DNA of 64,000 bases from Microvirga sp. BSC39 (GCF_000739015.1 NZ_JPUG01000068.1:124001-188000); one strand, 5' to 3'. Shown: positions 42,851-52,835, counted from the stretch's first letter. The notes: generated from the sequence alone by a model not told the origin. Made by a program: numbers and translations.

Positions 42851-44269
42851 GTGCGCGTGTACGAGAAGAATTCCAAGAAGACGTATCGCTTGCTCTTTGG
42901 GGCCATGACCTCGGTGCTCGTTCTGATGAGCGCCAGCGGGGTGTCAGCGGAGACCTTGGAGAGCGCCTTGGCGCGCGCCTATGGCAACAATCCCGAGTTG
43001 AATGCCCAGCGGGCCGGCGTCCGCGTTCGCGACGAGGACGTCGCGCAGGCGAAATCGGGCTATCGCCCCCGGATCAATGCAACGGCTGACATCGGCCGAA
43101 CCTTTGTGGAAGCCGACACCGGCAGGCCGAGAACGCCTTTCGGCGGCGGAAGCAGCATCAGCCGCTCGACGCCCCGCGGATTCGGCGTCGAGATCAACCA
43201 GCCCATCTTCGACGGGTTTCAGACCAGCAACCGCGTTCGCGCGGCGGAGTCCGGCGTGCTCGGTTCTCGGGAACAGCTCAATACGAGCGAGCAGAGCGTG
43301 CTGCTCGATGCCGCGACCGCCTATATGGATGTCCTGCGGGATACGGCCATCCTCGACCTGCAGCGCAATAACGTCGAGGTGATCGACGAGCAGCTGCGGC
43401 AGACGAGAGACCGCTTCAATGTCGGCGAGGTGACCCGGACCGACGTTGCTCAAGCGGAGGCCCGTCTGGCTGCGTCCCGGTCCGAGGCGAGCTTGGCCGA
43501 GGCCAACCTGCGCAACAGCATCGCCACTTATCGCCAAGTTGTCGGCGTCGAACCTCAGCAGCTTGCGCCGGGGCGTCCCCTGGACGCCCTGACGCCGCGC
43601 TCGGTCGATGCGGCCGTGAAGATCGCCCTGAACGAGCATCCGGCGATCAAGGCGCGTCAGCACGCGGTGGATGTGGCCGAGCTGCAGGTGAAGGTTGCCC
43701 AGGGCGCGCTTGCGCCGCAACTGGGTGTGGCTGGATCGGTCGACCAGCGCTATGACCGCCAGGCGGTGGGAGACAGCGCCCTGTCCGCTTCCGTGGTCGC
43801 GCGTCTGACGGTCCCGATCTACGAGGGCGGTCAGGTTTACGCCGCCACCCGCCAGGCTAAGGAAGAGGCAGGACAACGTCGTCTTGAGGCCGACTCGGTC
43901 CGCGACCAGGTCCGCGCCGCCGTGCAGTCGTCCTGGGGACGCCTGGAGGCGGCCCGCGCGCAGATCCAGGCCGCGCAGGCGCAGATCGATGCCGCTGAAA
44001 CCGCGCTGAGCGGCGTGCGCGAGGAGGCCCGCGTCGGCCAGCGCACGACCCTCGACGTGCTGAACGCCCAGCAGGAACTCCTCACCGCGCGTGTGAACCT
44101 CATCCAGGCCCAGCGCGACCGGGTGGTTGCCTCCTACAGCCTCGTCAATGCCATGGGGCGGCTCAACTCCCGCGCCCTCGCTCTGAAGGTGAATCACTAC
44201 AGCCCGAAGATTCACTACGATCAGGTCAAGGATCTTTGGATCGGCACGTCGACGCCGGACGGTCGTTGA
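42851..44269 (+). CDS. tolC: TolC-family outer-membrane efflux/secretion channel
   Basis: 472 residues. GTG start at 42851 (AGGCAG just upstream); GTG 42857 is also possible. Signal peptide core MTSVLVLMSASGVSA, cleavage near VSA-ETLES. Two internal repeats of long coiled-coil helices (for example NTSEQSVLLDAATAYMDVLRD and the equivalent near ARVGQRTTLDVLNAQQELLTA) with NPEL near the N-terminus are the TolC pattern. It forms a trimeric duct for type I secretion or RND efflux. A terminator follows. Neighbours pcm, popZ and valS are the usual alphaproteobacterial order. Confidence 0.9.
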   Translation: MRVYEKNSKKTYRLLFGAMTSVLVLMSASGVSAETLESALARAYGNNPELNAQRAGVRVRDEDVAQAKSGYRPRINATADIGRTFVEADTGRPRTPFGGGSSISRSTPRGFGVEINQPIFDGFQTSNRVRAAESGVLGSREQLNTSEQSVLLDAATAYMDVLRDTAILDLQRNNVEVIDEQLRQTRDRFNVGEVTRTDVAQAEARLAASRSEASLAEANLRNSIATYRQVVGVEPQQLAPGRPLDALTPRSVDAAVKIALNEHPAIKARQHAVDVAELQVKVAQGALAPQLGVAGSVDQRYDRQAVGDSALSASVVARLTVPIYEGGQVYAATRQAKEEAGQRRLEADSVRDQVRAAVQSSWGRLEAARAQIQAAQAQIDAAETALSGVREEARVGQRTTLDVLNAQQELLTARVNLIQAQRDRVVASYSLVNAMGRLNSRALALKVNHYSPKIHYDQVKDLWIGTSTPDGR

Positions 44270-44277
44270 TAAGTTTC

Positions 44278-44315
44278 GGGGCCAGAACTTTTTAGTTCTG
44301 GCCCTGCTTGTTTTC
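44278..44315 (+). terminator. Terminator after tolC
   Basis: Stem GGGCCAGAACT with AGTTCTGGCCC around TTTT (11 bp), followed by TGCTTGTTTT. Starts nine bases after the stop codon. Confidence 0.85.
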
Positions 44316-44389
44316 TAAAAGCTTGCGTAAAATACTTAACGAACATTCATGAGAATGTGATTCTTGAAGTTTTTGATTTGGATGCGGCT

Positions 44390-44974
44390 ATGGGTTCATC
44401 GAGCCTGAAAGTTAACGAGCCATCGATGGAAGATATTTTGGCTTCCATCCGGCGGATCATCTCCGACGATCAGGAGGTGTCACCGCCCTCCGAACACCAA
44501 GAGCCGAGTTCCTCACCCCTGAAGAACGTGCTGGACATTGCGGAGCTTCATGTGTCGCCCCTCATCGGCACGAGTCCCAATGAGCCGCTTCTGGGCCCCT
44601 GGAGCCGAGGGGATGCTGCCTTCGTCGATCATCGGTCGGATGTGGAAACGAGTTCCGACTGGAAAGCCTTTGACGCATCGGAGGAGCCGGCGCCCGCGCC
44701 CATCATCGTGCCTGAGCCTATCCTCAAGGCCGCGGCCAAGCCTACCCCAACTGCCGCTGATAGTCTCCTCTCCAGCGAGACCAGCGCCTCGGTGTCCGGC
44801 GCCTTCAACCGCCTGAGCGAGACAGTCAAGCCCGCTCAGCCGCAGACCGTGGAGGACCTGATGAAGGAGATGCTGCGGCCGATGCTCAAGGCATGGCTCG
44901 ACGACAATCTTCCTTCCCTGGTGGAGCGCCTCGTCCGGGCCGAAATCGAGCGGGTGACCCGCAGCCGGGGCTGA
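44390..44974 (+). CDS. popZ: Cell-pole organising protein PopZ (DUF2497)
   Basis: 194 residues. The N-terminal binding helix PSMEDILASIRRIISDD and the C-terminal oligomerisation helices (TVEDLMKEMLRPMLKAWLDDNLPSLVERLVRAEIERV) are diagnostic; between them lies a Pro/Ser/acidic disordered spacer of about 100 residues. PopZ forms polar condensates that anchor chromosome origins and signalling proteins. Start ATG 44390 (MGSSSLKVNEP) is preferred; earlier in-frame starts add unconserved residues. Upstream of valS, as usual. Confidence 0.92.
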   Translation: MGSSSLKVNEPSMEDILASIRRIISDDQEVSPPSEHQEPSSSPLKNVLDIAELHVSPLIGTSPNEPLLGPWSRGDAAFVDHRSDVETSSDWKAFDASEEPAPAPIIVPEPILKAAAKPTPTAADSLLSSETSASVSGAFNRLSETVKPAQPQTVEDLMKEMLRPMLKAWLDDNLPSLVERLVRAEIERVTRSRG

Positions 44975-45065
44975 GATTGCCTCGCGTCTGTTGACTTCGG
45001 CCGGTCGGTCCGGTTTGTAGCCGTCTTGCTTGCGCGTTATTCGCGCCAACGGGCCGGTATCTATC

Positions 45066-47777
45066 ATGATGGACAAGACGTTCGATCCTTCCTCTGTCGA
45101 AGCACGCATTTCCACCCGCTGGGAGGAGGCCGAGGCCTTCAAGGCCGGGCGCGAGGATCGCAAGAACGCTGTACCCTACACGATCGTCATTCCGCCGCCG
45201 AACGTGACCGGCTCGCTCCATATGGGGCATGCCCTCAACAACACGATCCAGGATATTCTCTGCCGCTTCGAGCGGATGCGCGGCAAGGACGTGCTCTGGC
45301 AGCCGGGGATGGACCATGCCGGCATCGCCACCCAGATGGTCGTGGAGCGCAAGCTCGCCGAGCGCCAGATCCAGCGCCGTGACCTGGGCCGTGAGGAGTT
45401 CGTCAAGCGCGTCTGGGAGTGGAAGGAAGAGTCCGGCGGCACCATCGTGCGCCAGCTCAAGCGCCTCGGCGCCTCCTGCGACTGGTCGCGCGAGCGCTTT
45501 ACCATGGACGAGGGCCTGTCCCAGGCCGTGCTGAAGGTCTTCGTCGACCTCTACAAGCAGGGCCTGATCTACAAGGACAAGCGCCTCGTGAACTGGGACC
45601 CCAAGTTCCAGACGGCAATCTCCGACCTGGAGGTCATGCAGGTCGAGGTGAAGGGCAACCTCTGGCACATCCGCTACGCCATCGATGGTCAGCCGGATCG
45701 CTCGATCACAGTCGCCACCACCCGTCCCGAGACCATGCTGGGCGACGTGGCCGTGGCGGTTCATCCCGAGGACGAGCGCTACAAGGACCTGATCGGCCAA
45801 TTTGCGATCCTGCCGCTGGTCGGCCGCCGCATTCCCATCGTGGCCGATGAATACTCCGACCCGGAGAAGGGCACCGGCGCGGTGAAGATCACTCCCGCTC
45901 ACGATTTCAACGATTTCGAAGTCGGAAAGCGCCACAAGCTGCCGCTCATCAACATCTTCGGCACCGAGGCGCAGCTGGTGCTTTCCGGCAATGAAGACTT
46001 CCTCGATGGGCTCGCGCAGACCGACGATCTCAAGGCCGTTCTCGCCCTCGATGGCCTGGATCGCTTCGAGGCGCGCAAGCGCATCATCGCGATGCTCGAA
46101 GAGCGCGAGATCCTCGTGCAGATCGAGCCGAACACCCATGTGGTCCCGCACGGTGATCGCTCGAACGTGGTGATCGAGCCTTACCTGACGGATCAGTGGT
46201 ACGTGAACGTCAAGCCGCTCGCCGACCGCGCCCTCGACGTGGTGCGCAAGGGCCAGACCAAGTTCGTGCCTGAGAACTGGGAGAAGACTTATTTCCAGTG
46301 GCTGGAGAACATCGAGCCCTGGTGCGTCTCACGCCAGCTCTGGTGGGGCCACCAGATCCCGGCCTGGTACGATGATCAGGGCAACGCCTATGTGGCTATG
46401 AGCGAGGATGAGGCTCTGGCCGAGGCGCGCGCGAAGCACGGAAAAGACGTGGTGCTCAAACGCGACGAGGACGTCCTCGACACATGGTTCTCCTCGGCGC
46501 TCTGGCCGTTCTCGACCCTCGGCTGGCCAGACGATGCGCCGGAGCTGAAGCGCTACTACCCCACCAACACCCTGGTTACGGGCTTCGACATCATCTTCTT
46601 CTGGGTCGCCCGCATGATGATGATGGGCCTGCATTTCATGGACGAAGTACCCTTCGACACCGTCTACATCCACGCCCTCGTCCGCGACGAGAAGGGCGCC
46701 AAGATGTCGAAGTCCAAGGGCAACGTCATCGATCCGCTCGACGTGGTGGAGCAGTACGGCGCCGATGCCCTGCGCATGACGCTGGCGTCGATGGCCGCTC
46801 AGGGGCGCGACATCAAGCTCTCCGTTCAGCGCGTGGAGAACTACCGCAACTTCGCCACCAAGATCTGGAATGCGGCGCGCTTCGCCGAGATGAACGAGTG
46901 CCGACGCGTCGAGGGCTTCGATCCAAAGGCCGTGACGGAGACGCTCAACAAGTGGGCGCTCAGCGAGTGTGCCAAGGCGATCAACGAGGTGTCCGCTGGC
47001 ATCCAGGCCTACAAGTTCAACGAGGCGGCGCTCTCAGCCTATCGCTTCGTCTGGAACGTGTTCTGCGACTGGACACTTGAACTGTCCAAGCCTGTGCTGC
47101 AGGGCGCCGATTCCGCGGCGAAGACCGAGACCCGCGCGACGATCGCGTTCATCTTCGACGAGATCTGCAAGCTCCTGCACCCGTTCATGCCCTTCCTCAC
47201 GGAAGAGCTCTGGGCGATCAAGGGCGAGGATGGTCCGCGCCGTGAGGCGATCCTGGCGCTGAGCGCCTGGTCGAATCTCGACCACCTCATCGACCAGCAG
47301 GCCGAGGCCGAGATCGGCTGGGTGGTGGACCTCGTCAACGAGATCCGCTCCGCCCGCTCGGAAACGAACGTGCCGGCGGGCGCTCAGATCCCGCTCGTGC
47401 TCGTGGCGTCCTCCGCCGACGTGCAGGCCCGAGCCGGACGCTGGGGCGATATCGTGAAGCGCCTGGCGCGCATCTCCGACATCTCCTTCGCGGAGGCCGC
47501 TCCGAAGAGCTCGATCCAGCTCCTCATCCGCGGCGAGGCGGCAGCCCTGCCGCTGGAGGGCGTGATCGACCTCGACGCCGAGCGCGCTCGCCTCGCCAAG
47601 GAGATCCAGAAGCTCGATGTGGAGGTCGGCAAGATCGACGCCAAGCTCGGGAACGCGGACTTCATCAAGCGCGCGCCGGAAGAGGTCGTCGAGGAGCAGC
47701 GCGAGCGTCGCGAGGAGTCTCTGACCCGCAAGGCGAAGATGGAAGAGGCGCTGGGCCGCCTCAAGGATGCCGGTTGA
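45066..47777 (+). CDS. valS: Valyl-tRNA synthetase
   Basis: 903-residue class I synthetase charging tRNA-Val. HIGH-type motif HMGH (PPPNVTGSLHMGHALNN), editing domain with TTRPETMLGDVAV, KMSKS motif KMSKSKGNVIDP, anticodon-binding domain and a C-terminal coiled coil (LDAERARLAKEIQKLDVEVG). ATG 45066 or 45069. Its stop overlaps the next gene. Confidence 0.97.
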   Translation: MMDKTFDPSSVEARISTRWEEAEAFKAGREDRKNAVPYTIVIPPPNVTGSLHMGHALNNTIQDILCRFERMRGKDVLWQPGMDHAGIATQMVVERKLAERQIQRRDLGREEFVKRVWEWKEESGGTIVRQLKRLGASCDWSRERFTMDEGLSQAVLKVFVDLYKQGLIYKDKRLVNWDPKFQTAISDLEVMQVEVKGNLWHIRYAIDGQPDRSITVATTRPETMLGDVAVAVHPEDERYKDLIGQFAILPLVGRRIPIVADEYSDPEKGTGAVKITPAHDFNDFEVGKRHKLPLINIFGTEAQLVLSGNEDFLDGLAQTDDLKAVLALDGLDRFEARKRIIAMLEEREILVQIEPNTHVVPHGDRSNVVIEPYLTDQWYVNVKPLADRALDVVRKGQTKFVPENWEKTYFQWLENIEPWCVSRQLWWGHQIPAWYDDQGNAYVAMSEDEALAEARAKHGKDVVLKRDEDVLDTWFSSALWPFSTLGWPDDAPELKRYYPTNTLVTGFDIIFFWVARMMMMGLHFMDEVPFDTVYIHALVRDEKGAKMSKSKGNVIDPLDVVEQYGADALRMTLASMAAQGRDIKLSVQRVENYRNFATKIWNAARFAEMNECRRVEGFDPKAVTETLNKWALSECAKAINEVSAGIQAYKFNEAALSAYRFVWNVFCDWTLELSKPVLQGADSAAKTETRATIAFIFDEICKLLHPFMPFLTEELWAIKGEDGPRREAILALSAWSNLDHLIDQQAEAEIGWVVDLVNEIRSARSETNVPAGAQIPLVLVASSADVQARAGRWGDIVKRLARISDISFAEAAPKSSIQLLIRGEAAALPLEGVIDLDAERARLAKEIQKLDVEVGKIDAKLGNADFIKRAPEEVVEEQRERREESLTRKAKMEEALGRLKDAG

Positions 47778-48493
47778 GGTTTGCATGGAGAACAGGACTG
47801 AAGGGCGTCATCGCCCTTCTTTTCGTTTTGGTCGGCTTCATCGTCCTGACTGCCCGGCATGGTGATCCCAAGCTGTTTCCTGCCGGACGAGATGGTCTTG
47901 AGGTGGTGTTCGTCAGCAACGGCTATCACTCTGGATTGGCGCTTCCCCGCAGACAGGTAGCCAATCTGGGAAGTGCCAAGGGGCTGCCGGCTCTGATTTC
48001 AATTGCCTCACGTTTCCAGCATTACGATTGGGTCGAGTTCGGGTGGGGCGATGCCGAATTCTATCGGGCCACACCCACGCCCCATGACTTCAATTGGCGT
48101 CTCGCTTGGCTCGCCCTCACGGGGCAGGGCCAAGGAAGCGTTCTGCATGTTGTCGGCTTGGACGAAGAACCGGAACGGATTTTTGCCGCAGCCGATGTCG
48201 TAAGAATCAGGCTCTCCCCGGAGGGTTTCTCTCGTCTCGCGCAGAAGATCGAAGAGTCCTTCGCGACGGACGGTGATCGGCGGCCTCAGGAACTGGGTCC
48301 CGGTCTCTATGGACCAAGCCTGTTCTACAAAGCGTCAGGTCATTTCAACCTGTTTCATGTGTGCAACCATTGGGTCGCCGACCTGTTGGATGCTGCCGGT
48401 GTTCCGACAACGCCTGCGCTCTCGATTCTTCCCGCAGGACTGCTTGCGGATCTGACATGGCGCTCTGGTCTGAAACTGGCACGGACGCAATAG
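47774..48493 (+). CDS. DUF2459 family protein
   Basis: 239 residues beginning with TTG that overlaps the valS stop by four bases (TTGA); no ATG lies nearby, so the coupled TTG is the probable start. A single N-terminal membrane segment (GVIALLFVLVGFIVLTA) is followed by VVFVSNGYHSGLALPR, WVEFGWGDAEFY and the C-terminal FHVCNHWVADLLDAAG, the DUF2459 pattern with conserved His, Cys and Asn that suggest a hydrolase-like active site. Function unknown; anchored facing the periplasm. Convergent with mntH. Confidence 0.85.
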   Translation: MRFAWRTGLKGVIALLFVLVGFIVLTARHGDPKLFPAGRDGLEVVFVSNGYHSGLALPRRQVANLGSAKGLPALISIASRFQHYDWVEFGWGDAEFYRATPTPHDFNWRLAWLALTGQGQGSVLHVVGLDEEPERIFAAADVVRIRLSPEGFSRLAQKIEESFATDGDRRPQELGPGLYGPSLFYKASGHFNLFHVCNHWVADLLDAAGVPTTPALSILPAGLLADLTWRSGLKLARTQ

Positions 48494-48508
48494 GCCTCTC
48501 AGCCTGGC

Positions 48509-49855
48509 TCACCCCAACACGAAATCCACAAGCAGCTTCACGTTCAGCACCACGATCACCACCGCGATGAAGCCGGCAAGGGCTGTGAGCCATCGTGGGG
48601 TCACGAGGGCGCCCATCTTGGCCTTCGAGGCGGTCATCGTCACAAGGGGAATGATCGCGAAGGGGAGCTGGAGGCTCAGGATCACCTGGCTCAGGATCAG
48701 CAGTTTCGCCGTGCCGCTCTCGCCATAGGCGATGGTGACGATGGAGGCTGGGACGATGGCGATGCCGCGCGTGATGAGCCGGCGCATCCAGGGTGCCATC
48801 TTGAAGTTGATGAAGCCCTCCATGACGATCTGGCCCGCCATTGTGGCCGTGACCGTCGAGTTGAGGCCGCAGCACAAGAGCGACAGGCCGAACAGCATCG
48901 GCGCGATGGCGCTGCCGAGGATCGGCTGGAGCAGGGTGTGCGCCTCGCCGAGCTCGGCGATTTCCGTGCGCCCCGTGTGGTGGAACGCGGCCGCCGCCAG
49001 GATGAGCAGCGAAGCGTTGATGGTAAGCGCGAACATCAGCGCGATGGTGGAGTCCCAGGTGGCGAAGCGCAGGGCCTCCCGCTTTTCGGGAAGCGTCTCG
49101 CCATAGGCGCGGGTCTGCACGATGCCGGAATGCAGGTAGAGGTTATGCGGCATCACCGTGGCACCGAGGATACCGAGCGCGAGGTAGAGCATGTCCGGAT
49201 TCGTGACGATCTCCGTCGTCGGCGCAAAGCCCGCGATCACGCCGGCCCAGTTCGGGTCCGCCATGGCGATCTGGATGCCGAAGCACACCGCGATCACGCC
49301 GAGCAGGGTGATGATGAAGGCCTCGACCCAGCGGAAGCCGAGGTTCTGCAGATACAGGATCAGGAACACGTCGAGCGCCGTGATGATGACGCCGATCTCC
49401 AGCGGGATGCCGAAGAGCAGGTTGAGGCCAATGGCCGTACCGATGACCTCGGCGAGATCGGTGGCGCAGATGGCGAGTTCCGCCAGCGCCCAGAGCACCC
49501 AAGCGACGGGCCGCGGGTAAGCATCGCGGCAGGCCTGGGCGAGGTCTCGGCCGGTGGCTACGGCCAGACGGGCGCAGAGCGACTGCAGGATGATCGCCAT
49601 GATGTTGGAGATCAGCGCCACCGACAGCAGGGCGTAGCCGTATTTCGACCCGCCGGCGAGAGACGTCGCCCAGTTGCCCGGGTCCATGTAGCCCACGGCC
49701 ACGAGATAGCCCGGCCCCATGAAGGCCGCTGCCCGTCGCCACGTCGATCCCCGCCGCACGGCAATGGAGCGGTTGACCTCCGGCAGGGAGGGCAGGTCCG
49801 AGGAGCGCCGCCACGCGGCCTTCTGCACGAGGGAGACGGGAGCCGACTGATCCAT
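48509..49855 (-). CDS. mntH: Nramp-family Mn(II)/divalent metal transporter
   Basis: 448-residue inner-membrane proton-coupled importer with about 11 helices. Helix 1 motif MDPGN ([17 protein letters not shown]) and helix 6 motif MPHNLYLHS that bind the metal are intact. Start ATG 49855 (MDQSAP). The frame opens at 49876, but that codon falls within the upstream palindrome and is not a likely start. Regulated probably by Mur through the box at 49871. Confidence 0.93.
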   Translation of the reverse strand: MDQSAPVSLVQKAAWRRSSDLPSLPEVNRSIAVRRGSTWRRAAAFMGPGYLVAVGYMDPGNWATSLAGGSKYGYALLSVALISNIMAIILQSLCARLAVATGRDLAQACRDAYPRPVAWVLWALAELAICATDLAEVIGTAIGLNLLFGIPLEIGVIITALDVFLILYLQNLGFRWVEAFIITLLGVIAVCFGIQIAMADPNWAGVIAGFAPTTEIVTNPDMLYLALGILGATVMPHNLYLHSGIVQTRAYGETLPEKREALRFATWDSTIALMFALTINASLLILAAAAFHHTGRTEIAELGEAHTLLQPILGSAIAPMLFGLSLLCCGLNSTVTATMAGQIVMEGFINFKMAPWMRRLITRGIAIVPASIVTIAYGESGTAKLLILSQVILSLQLPFAIIPLVTMTASKAKMGALVTPRWLTALAGFIAVVIVVLNVKLLVDFVLG

Positions 49856-49870
49856 GGTCACTTTCTGCAG

Positions 49871-49887
49871 TTGCAAATTATTTGCAA
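49871..49887. promoter_or_regulatory. Mur/Fur-type operator candidate upstream of mntH
   Basis: Perfect 17-bp palindrome TTGCAAATTATTTGCAA (8-bp arms, central T), 15 bases before the mntH start. TGCAAAT-type palindromes are the Mn-responsive Mur sites known in Rhizobiales upstream of mntH and sit genes. Assignment is by resemblance. Confidence 0.75.
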
Positions 49888-50081
49888 GAGAAGGCTAGCG
49901 TGGAACAAACGTCCGGGCAAGAGGAGAGTTGCACAAAGTTGCATCGGATCGGCCCTTTAACCCGAAAGGGACGGCCGGCCTGTTGGACGACGAGCCCCAG
50001 GGGCGGTTCGCGCGTGACAAGAGGCTTGAGGTTTGCTCTAGGTTTCCCAAAACCTGAACGGACATCAGACAAGGGATGGAC

Positions 50082-52058
50082 ATGCTCGAGAGCGTCCTGA
50101 TTGCCAATCGCGGCGAGATCGCGTGCCGCATCATCCGCACCGCCCGGCAGCTGGGGATGCGCACCATTGCGGTCTATTCGGAAGCCGACGCGGATGCGCT
50201 GTTCGTGCAGATGGCGGACGAAGCCCATCTCATCGGCCCGCCGCCTGCCCGCGAGAGCTATCTCCAGATCGACAGGATCATCGAAGTGGCCCGGCGCACC
50301 AAAGCCGCCTCCATCCATCCCGGCTACGGCTTCCTGTCCGAGCGGGCGGAGTTCGCCGAGGCCTGCGCGGCGAACGGCATAGTATTCGTCGGCCCGCCAG
50401 CCTCCGCCATCAAGGCAATGGGCCTCAAGGACGCCGCCAAGGCCCTCGTGCAGCAGGCAGGGGTCCCGGTGGTGCCCGGCTACCACGGCGCCAAGCAGGA
50501 TCCGGATTTCCTGCGCCAGAAGGCCTACGAGATCGGCTACCCGGTCCTCATTAAGGCGGTGGCGGGCGGCGGCGGCAAGGGCATGCGGCGGGTCGAGAAG
50601 GCGGCGGACTTCGACGCCGCTCTGGAGAGCGCCCAGCGCGAGGCTGCGAGCGCTTTCGGCGATCCGCGGGTGCTGGTGGAGAAATACATCCTCTCGCCGC
50701 GCCATATCGAGATCCAGGTCTTCGCCGACAGCCACGGCAACGTGGTGCATCTCTTCGAGCGGGACTGCTCGCTCCAGCGCCGCCACCAGAAGGTCATCGA
50801 GGAAGCGCCCGCTCCCGGCATGCCGCCCGAGATGCGTGACGTGATGGGCCGCGCCGCCGTGGAAGCCGCCCGCGCGGTGGGCTACGTGGGCGCCGGCACC
50901 GTCGAGTTCATCGCCGACGGCCGCGAGGGCCTGCGCCCGGACCGGTTCTACTTCATGGAGATGAACACCCGTTTGCAGGTGGAGCATCCGGTCACGGAGG
51001 CCATCACGGGACTCGACCTTGTGGAACTGCAGTTCCGCGCGGCGTCCGGCGAGGCGCTGCCGTTCAGCCAAGACGATCTCGCCATCGACGGTCATGCGGT
51101 AGAGGCGCGGCTCTATGCCGAGGACCCGGAGAAGGAGTTCCTGCCGTCGACAGGCAAGCTCTGGGCTCTGGAGTTCCCGGAAGGCGAGGGCGTCCGCATC
51201 GACACCGGCGTCGAGGCCGGAGCGGAGGTCACGCCCTATTATGATCCGATGATCGCCAAGGTCATCGCGCACGGCGAGACGCGCGAGGAGGCGCTTTCGC
51301 TCCTGGCCGAGGCGCTTGGCCGGACGATTGTCGCCGGTCCGAAAACCAACGCGGCCTTCCTCAAGAAGCTGTGCGAAGCAGAAGGGTTCAGGGCAGGGCA
51401 GTTCGACACGGGGTTCATCGACCGCAATCTCGACGCGCTCGGTGTCGGACCTCAGCCGCGCGACGACGTCGCCGTGTCGTTCGGTGCGGCGGCGCTCATT
51501 TCGCGAGAGATCGAGCGCCTGCGCATGATCGAACTGCAGAAGAGCGACGAACCATCCTCGCCCTGGTCGAGCCCGGATGGCTTTCAACTGCTCGGGGCTC
51601 GTAGCGTCGGCGTGCCGCTCCTCGTCGATGGCGAGCGGGTCGATGCCCGTGAGGTATTCAGCCCGGAGCACCATGGCGCGAGCACGGTGGCCGTTGGCGA
51701 GAGCGACCCCTGGGCCGATGAGGAGATCGACCAGGAGGTCGAGGCACCGCACGGCGTCTACATCCTGCGCAACGGACGCCAGACGCTGGTGCAGCCTTAC
51801 GACCCCTTCGATGTGGATCTCGAACACATGGACGAGGGCGGCTCGGTCAAGGCGCCAATGCACGGCAAGCTGGTGGCCGTGTTCGTGCAGCCGGGCGACA
51901 GGGTCGAGAAGGGTCAGCGGCTCGCCATCGTCGAAGCGATGAAGATGGAGCACGTGCTTGTGGCGCCCTCCGACGCGGAGGTGGCGGAGATTGCCGCCGA
52001 ACCGGGTGCGCAGGTGGCGGAAGGCGCGCGCCTGATCGTGTTCAAGACGGAAGATTAA
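50082..52058 (+). CDS. Acyl-CoA carboxylase biotin-containing alpha subunit (methylcrotonyl-CoA type)
   Basis: 658 residues with biotin carboxylase (GYGFLSE, KAVAGGGGKGMR ATP-grasp loop, EMNTRLQVEHPVTE) and a C-terminal biotin-carrier domain (EAMKMEH, biotinyl Lys621). The middle part with VPVVPGYHG and DTGFIDRNLD resembles methylcrotonoyl-CoA carboxylase alpha (leucine degradation) more than propionyl-CoA carboxylase. ATG 50082 is placed by AAGGG; ATG 50076 is two codons earlier. The carboxyltransferase beta partner is not adjacent. Confidence 0.88.
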   Translation: MLESVLIANRGEIACRIIRTARQLGMRTIAVYSEADADALFVQMADEAHLIGPPPARESYLQIDRIIEVARRTKAASIHPGYGFLSERAEFAEACAANGIVFVGPPASAIKAMGLKDAAKALVQQAGVPVVPGYHGAKQDPDFLRQKAYEIGYPVLIKAVAGGGGKGMRRVEKAADFDAALESAQREAASAFGDPRVLVEKYILSPRHIEIQVFADSHGNVVHLFERDCSLQRRHQKVIEEAPAPGMPPEMRDVMGRAAVEAARAVGYVGAGTVEFIADGREGLRPDRFYFMEMNTRLQVEHPVTEAITGLDLVELQFRAASGEALPFSQDDLAIDGHAVEARLYAEDPEKEFLPSTGKLWALEFPEGEGVRIDTGVEAGAEVTPYYDPMIAKVIAHGETREEALSLLAEALGRTIVAGPKTNAAFLKKLCEAEGFRAGQFDTGFIDRNLDALGVGPQPRDDVAVSFGAAALISREIERLRMIELQKSDEPSSPWSSPDGFQLLGARSVGVPLLVDGERVDAREVFSPEHHGASTVAVGESDPWADEEIDQEVEAPHGVYILRNGRQTLVQPYDPFDVDLEHMDEGGSVKAPMHGKLVAVFVQPGDRVEKGQRLAIVEAMKMEHVLVAPSDAEVAEIAAEPGAQVAEGARLIVFKTED

Positions 52059-52112
52059 CCTGCGGCGCATCGCCGGATGTCCGATCCGCGATGCGCATGG
52101 TTGAAAGCAGAC

Positions 52113-52550
52113 ATGGCACTTCACCTGATCAAACTGTGCGTCGGCTGCGACTCGATCACCGATCTTGAGCAGTGGATCGAGGAAAACCGCTCGCTCCATC
52201 GCCGGCTTGGACGCGACTATGAGCAGACGCATACGACCCGCATGGTGCCGAAGCGCATGGAAGAGCTTCTGGGCGGCGGTTCGCTGTACTGGGTTATCAA
52301 GGGCCATGTGGCAGCCCGGCAGACGCTTCTCGACGTCCGCCCCTTCACGGACGGCGACGGCATCGGGCGCTGCCGGTTGGTGCTGGAGCCGAAGGTGGTC
52401 GCCGTAGAGCCGAGGCCCTGTCGGCCGTTTCAGGGCTGGCGGTATCTCGTTGCGAAGGATGCCCCGCGTGATATCGATGGAAGCGCAGGAGACCTTGCCA
52501 AGATGCCCGAGGACATGCGCCGGGAGCTTGCCGAACTCGGCCTTCTCTAA
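52113..52550 (+). CDS. DUF1489 family protein
   Basis: 145 residues from ATG 52113 (MALHLIKLCVG). The sequence with CVGCDSITDLEQWI, TRMVPKRMEELL, GGSLYWVIKGHVAARQ and PFQGWRYL is the DUF1489 pattern, a cytosolic protein conserved in alphaproteobacteria with unknown function. ATG 52077 would add 12 residues. 54 bases after the carboxylase subunit, same strand. Confidence 0.85.
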   Translation: MALHLIKLCVGCDSITDLEQWIEENRSLHRRLGRDYEQTHTTRMVPKRMEELLGGGSLYWVIKGHVAARQTLLDVRPFTDGDGIGRCRLVLEPKVVAVEPRPCRPFQGWRYLVAKDAPRDIDGSAGDLAKMPEDMRRELAELGLL

Positions 52551-52577
52551 CTTATGTGAATCCGTGGAGGCGTTGCG

Positions 52578-52835
52578 ATGAAGCTCTCGATCATCTTGTC
52601 CCTGCTGCTGATTGCCTCAGCCGGCTCGGCGCTTGCGAAAGAGTGCCGCACGCCGCACCTGCCGCCTGGCATGGAGGTGAGGCTTCCGCCTGGCTGCGAG
52701 GAGCCCCTCGCAAGCCGTTCAAAGGCGGAAAGGCGCAATGGCATCAGGGCGGAGCAGGGCTTCATCGATCTGGGTAACGGCACGCAGGTGCGGATCAGCG
52801 GCCGCGTCCGGGCGGAATACGGGCTTCGCCGTTAG
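52578..52835 (+). CDS. Small secreted hypothetical protein
   Basis: 85 residues. A clear Sec signal (KLSIILSLLLIASAGSALA) leaves a mature protein of about 65 residues with two cysteines (KECRTP and PPGCEEP) and a basic middle. Ribosome site GGAGG about nine bases upstream. Family not recognised. Confidence 0.7.
   Translation: MKLSIILSLLLIASAGSALAKECRTPHLPPGMEVRLPPGCEEPLASRSKAERRNGIRAEQGFIDLGNGTQVRISGRVRAEYGLRR

Noticed and set aside
44886..46151. 421-residue open frame on the minus strand
   Set aside because: Opposite valS and the popZ end; no recognisable motifs.
49878..52307. 809-residue open frame on the minus strand
   Set aside because: It lies opposite the carboxylase gene and is a frame shadow of high-GC DNA; no motifs, and the plus strand is a clear acyl-CoA carboxylase subunit.
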